Shown: positions 63,893 to 64,000 of the stretch, piece by piece
How the letters are laid out: each line of letters begins with the position of its first letter
How positions within the stretch are numbered: the stretch's first letter is position 1
Assembly: GCA_025603075.1 (NCBI GenBank)
Contig: MU626313.1
Coordinates: forward strand, 51,650 to 115,649
Direction of reading: 5' to 3'
Source: Neoconidiobolus thromboides FSU 785
Lineage: Eukaryota; Entomophthoromycota; Entomophthoromycetes; Entomophthorales; Neoconidiobolaceae
DNA length: 64,000 nucleotides
Translations under genes and position numbers: made by a program
Notes under the pieces: generated by a model
The model's input: only the letters and a program-made list of their open reading frames with translations
Database searches by the model: none
Told to the model about the DNA's origin: nothing

Positions 63893-64000
63893 AATATGGG
63901 AGTGTCTTTTTTGACTTCATTATTTTTTCCATTTTTTAAGTGCTATTTAAGTGGAAATTTTGTTAGTAAGATTCTTAAATACAAAAATACACCCCCATAT
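63893..64000 (-). repeat. Foldback MITE copy 17
   Basis: Reverse orientation: GGGAGTGTCTTTTTTGACTTC left, AAGTGCTATTTAAGTGG centre, AAATACACCCCC right, ending exactly at the window edge with ATAT. Confidence 0.88.

Overview
The window is very AT-rich eukaryotic nuclear DNA, most likely from an early-diverging filamentous fungus. The evidence is short introns of about 40-60 nt with GTAAG-type donors, fungal-type genes (an Rnc1/Hek2-like triple-KH protein, an nrc-2/Fpk1-type kinase, a remnant of a Zn2Cys6 regulator), secreted class-3 lipase, F-box/LRR families, and asparagine-rich tracts. An Entomophthoromycotina relative (Conidiobolus-like) fits best, but that assignment is inference. Most ORFs seen in isolation are exons; below I joined them by splice sites, reading phase and protein-family conservation.

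Layout. 0.5-7.1 kb: RAD9 checkpoint clamp gene, a divergent tiny PIG-Y-like gene 99 bp away, a TRAIP-like RING/coiled-coil gene and an F-box/LRR gene. 7.2-8.0 kb: a seven-exon AP-complex sigma subunit whose last intron has all the hallmarks of a U12-type AT-AC intron. 8-17.6 kb: a bacterial family I.5-type lipase, the mitochondrial m-AAA protease, and long repeat-bearing spacers. 17.6-23.6 kb: a small secreted protein with paired dibasic repeats, and a full-length MRP/Ycf1-type ABC transporter. 23.6-32.5 kb: a decayed accessory block with palindromic MITE copies, a dead DDE-transposase-like element, a dead cytochrome P450 and a dead Zn2Cys6 regulator. 32.5-54.2 kb: a dense block of intron-rich housekeeping genes (SLC35C2-like transporter, ARP1 centractin, COX7A-like, YVH1/DUSP12 phosphatase, a CENP-H-like coiled-coil, gamma-tubulin complex GCP2/Spc97-like, AK3-type adenylate kinase, nrc-2/Fpk1 kinase) together with intronless secreted proteins including a class-3 lipase. 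54.2-64 kb: degenerate coding sequence, a second F-box/LRR gene, the KH protein, UDP-glucose 4-epimerase, and a second, inverted copy of the transposase relic.

Two kinds of sequence are interleaved. Conserved genes are intron-rich and intact (checkpoint, kinetochore, microtubule nucleation, dynactin, phosphatase, kinase). Lineage-specific genes (F-box/LRR, lipases, secreted proteins) are intronless. About 17 copies of one ~105-bp foldback element (MITE) sit in the spacers and next to the dead genes. The most unusual items are the AT-AC intron, the MITE family with possible 4-bp target duplications, the bacterial-type zinc lipase and the dibasic-repeat secreted peptide precursor. I found no rRNA, CRISPR or recognisable tRNA.
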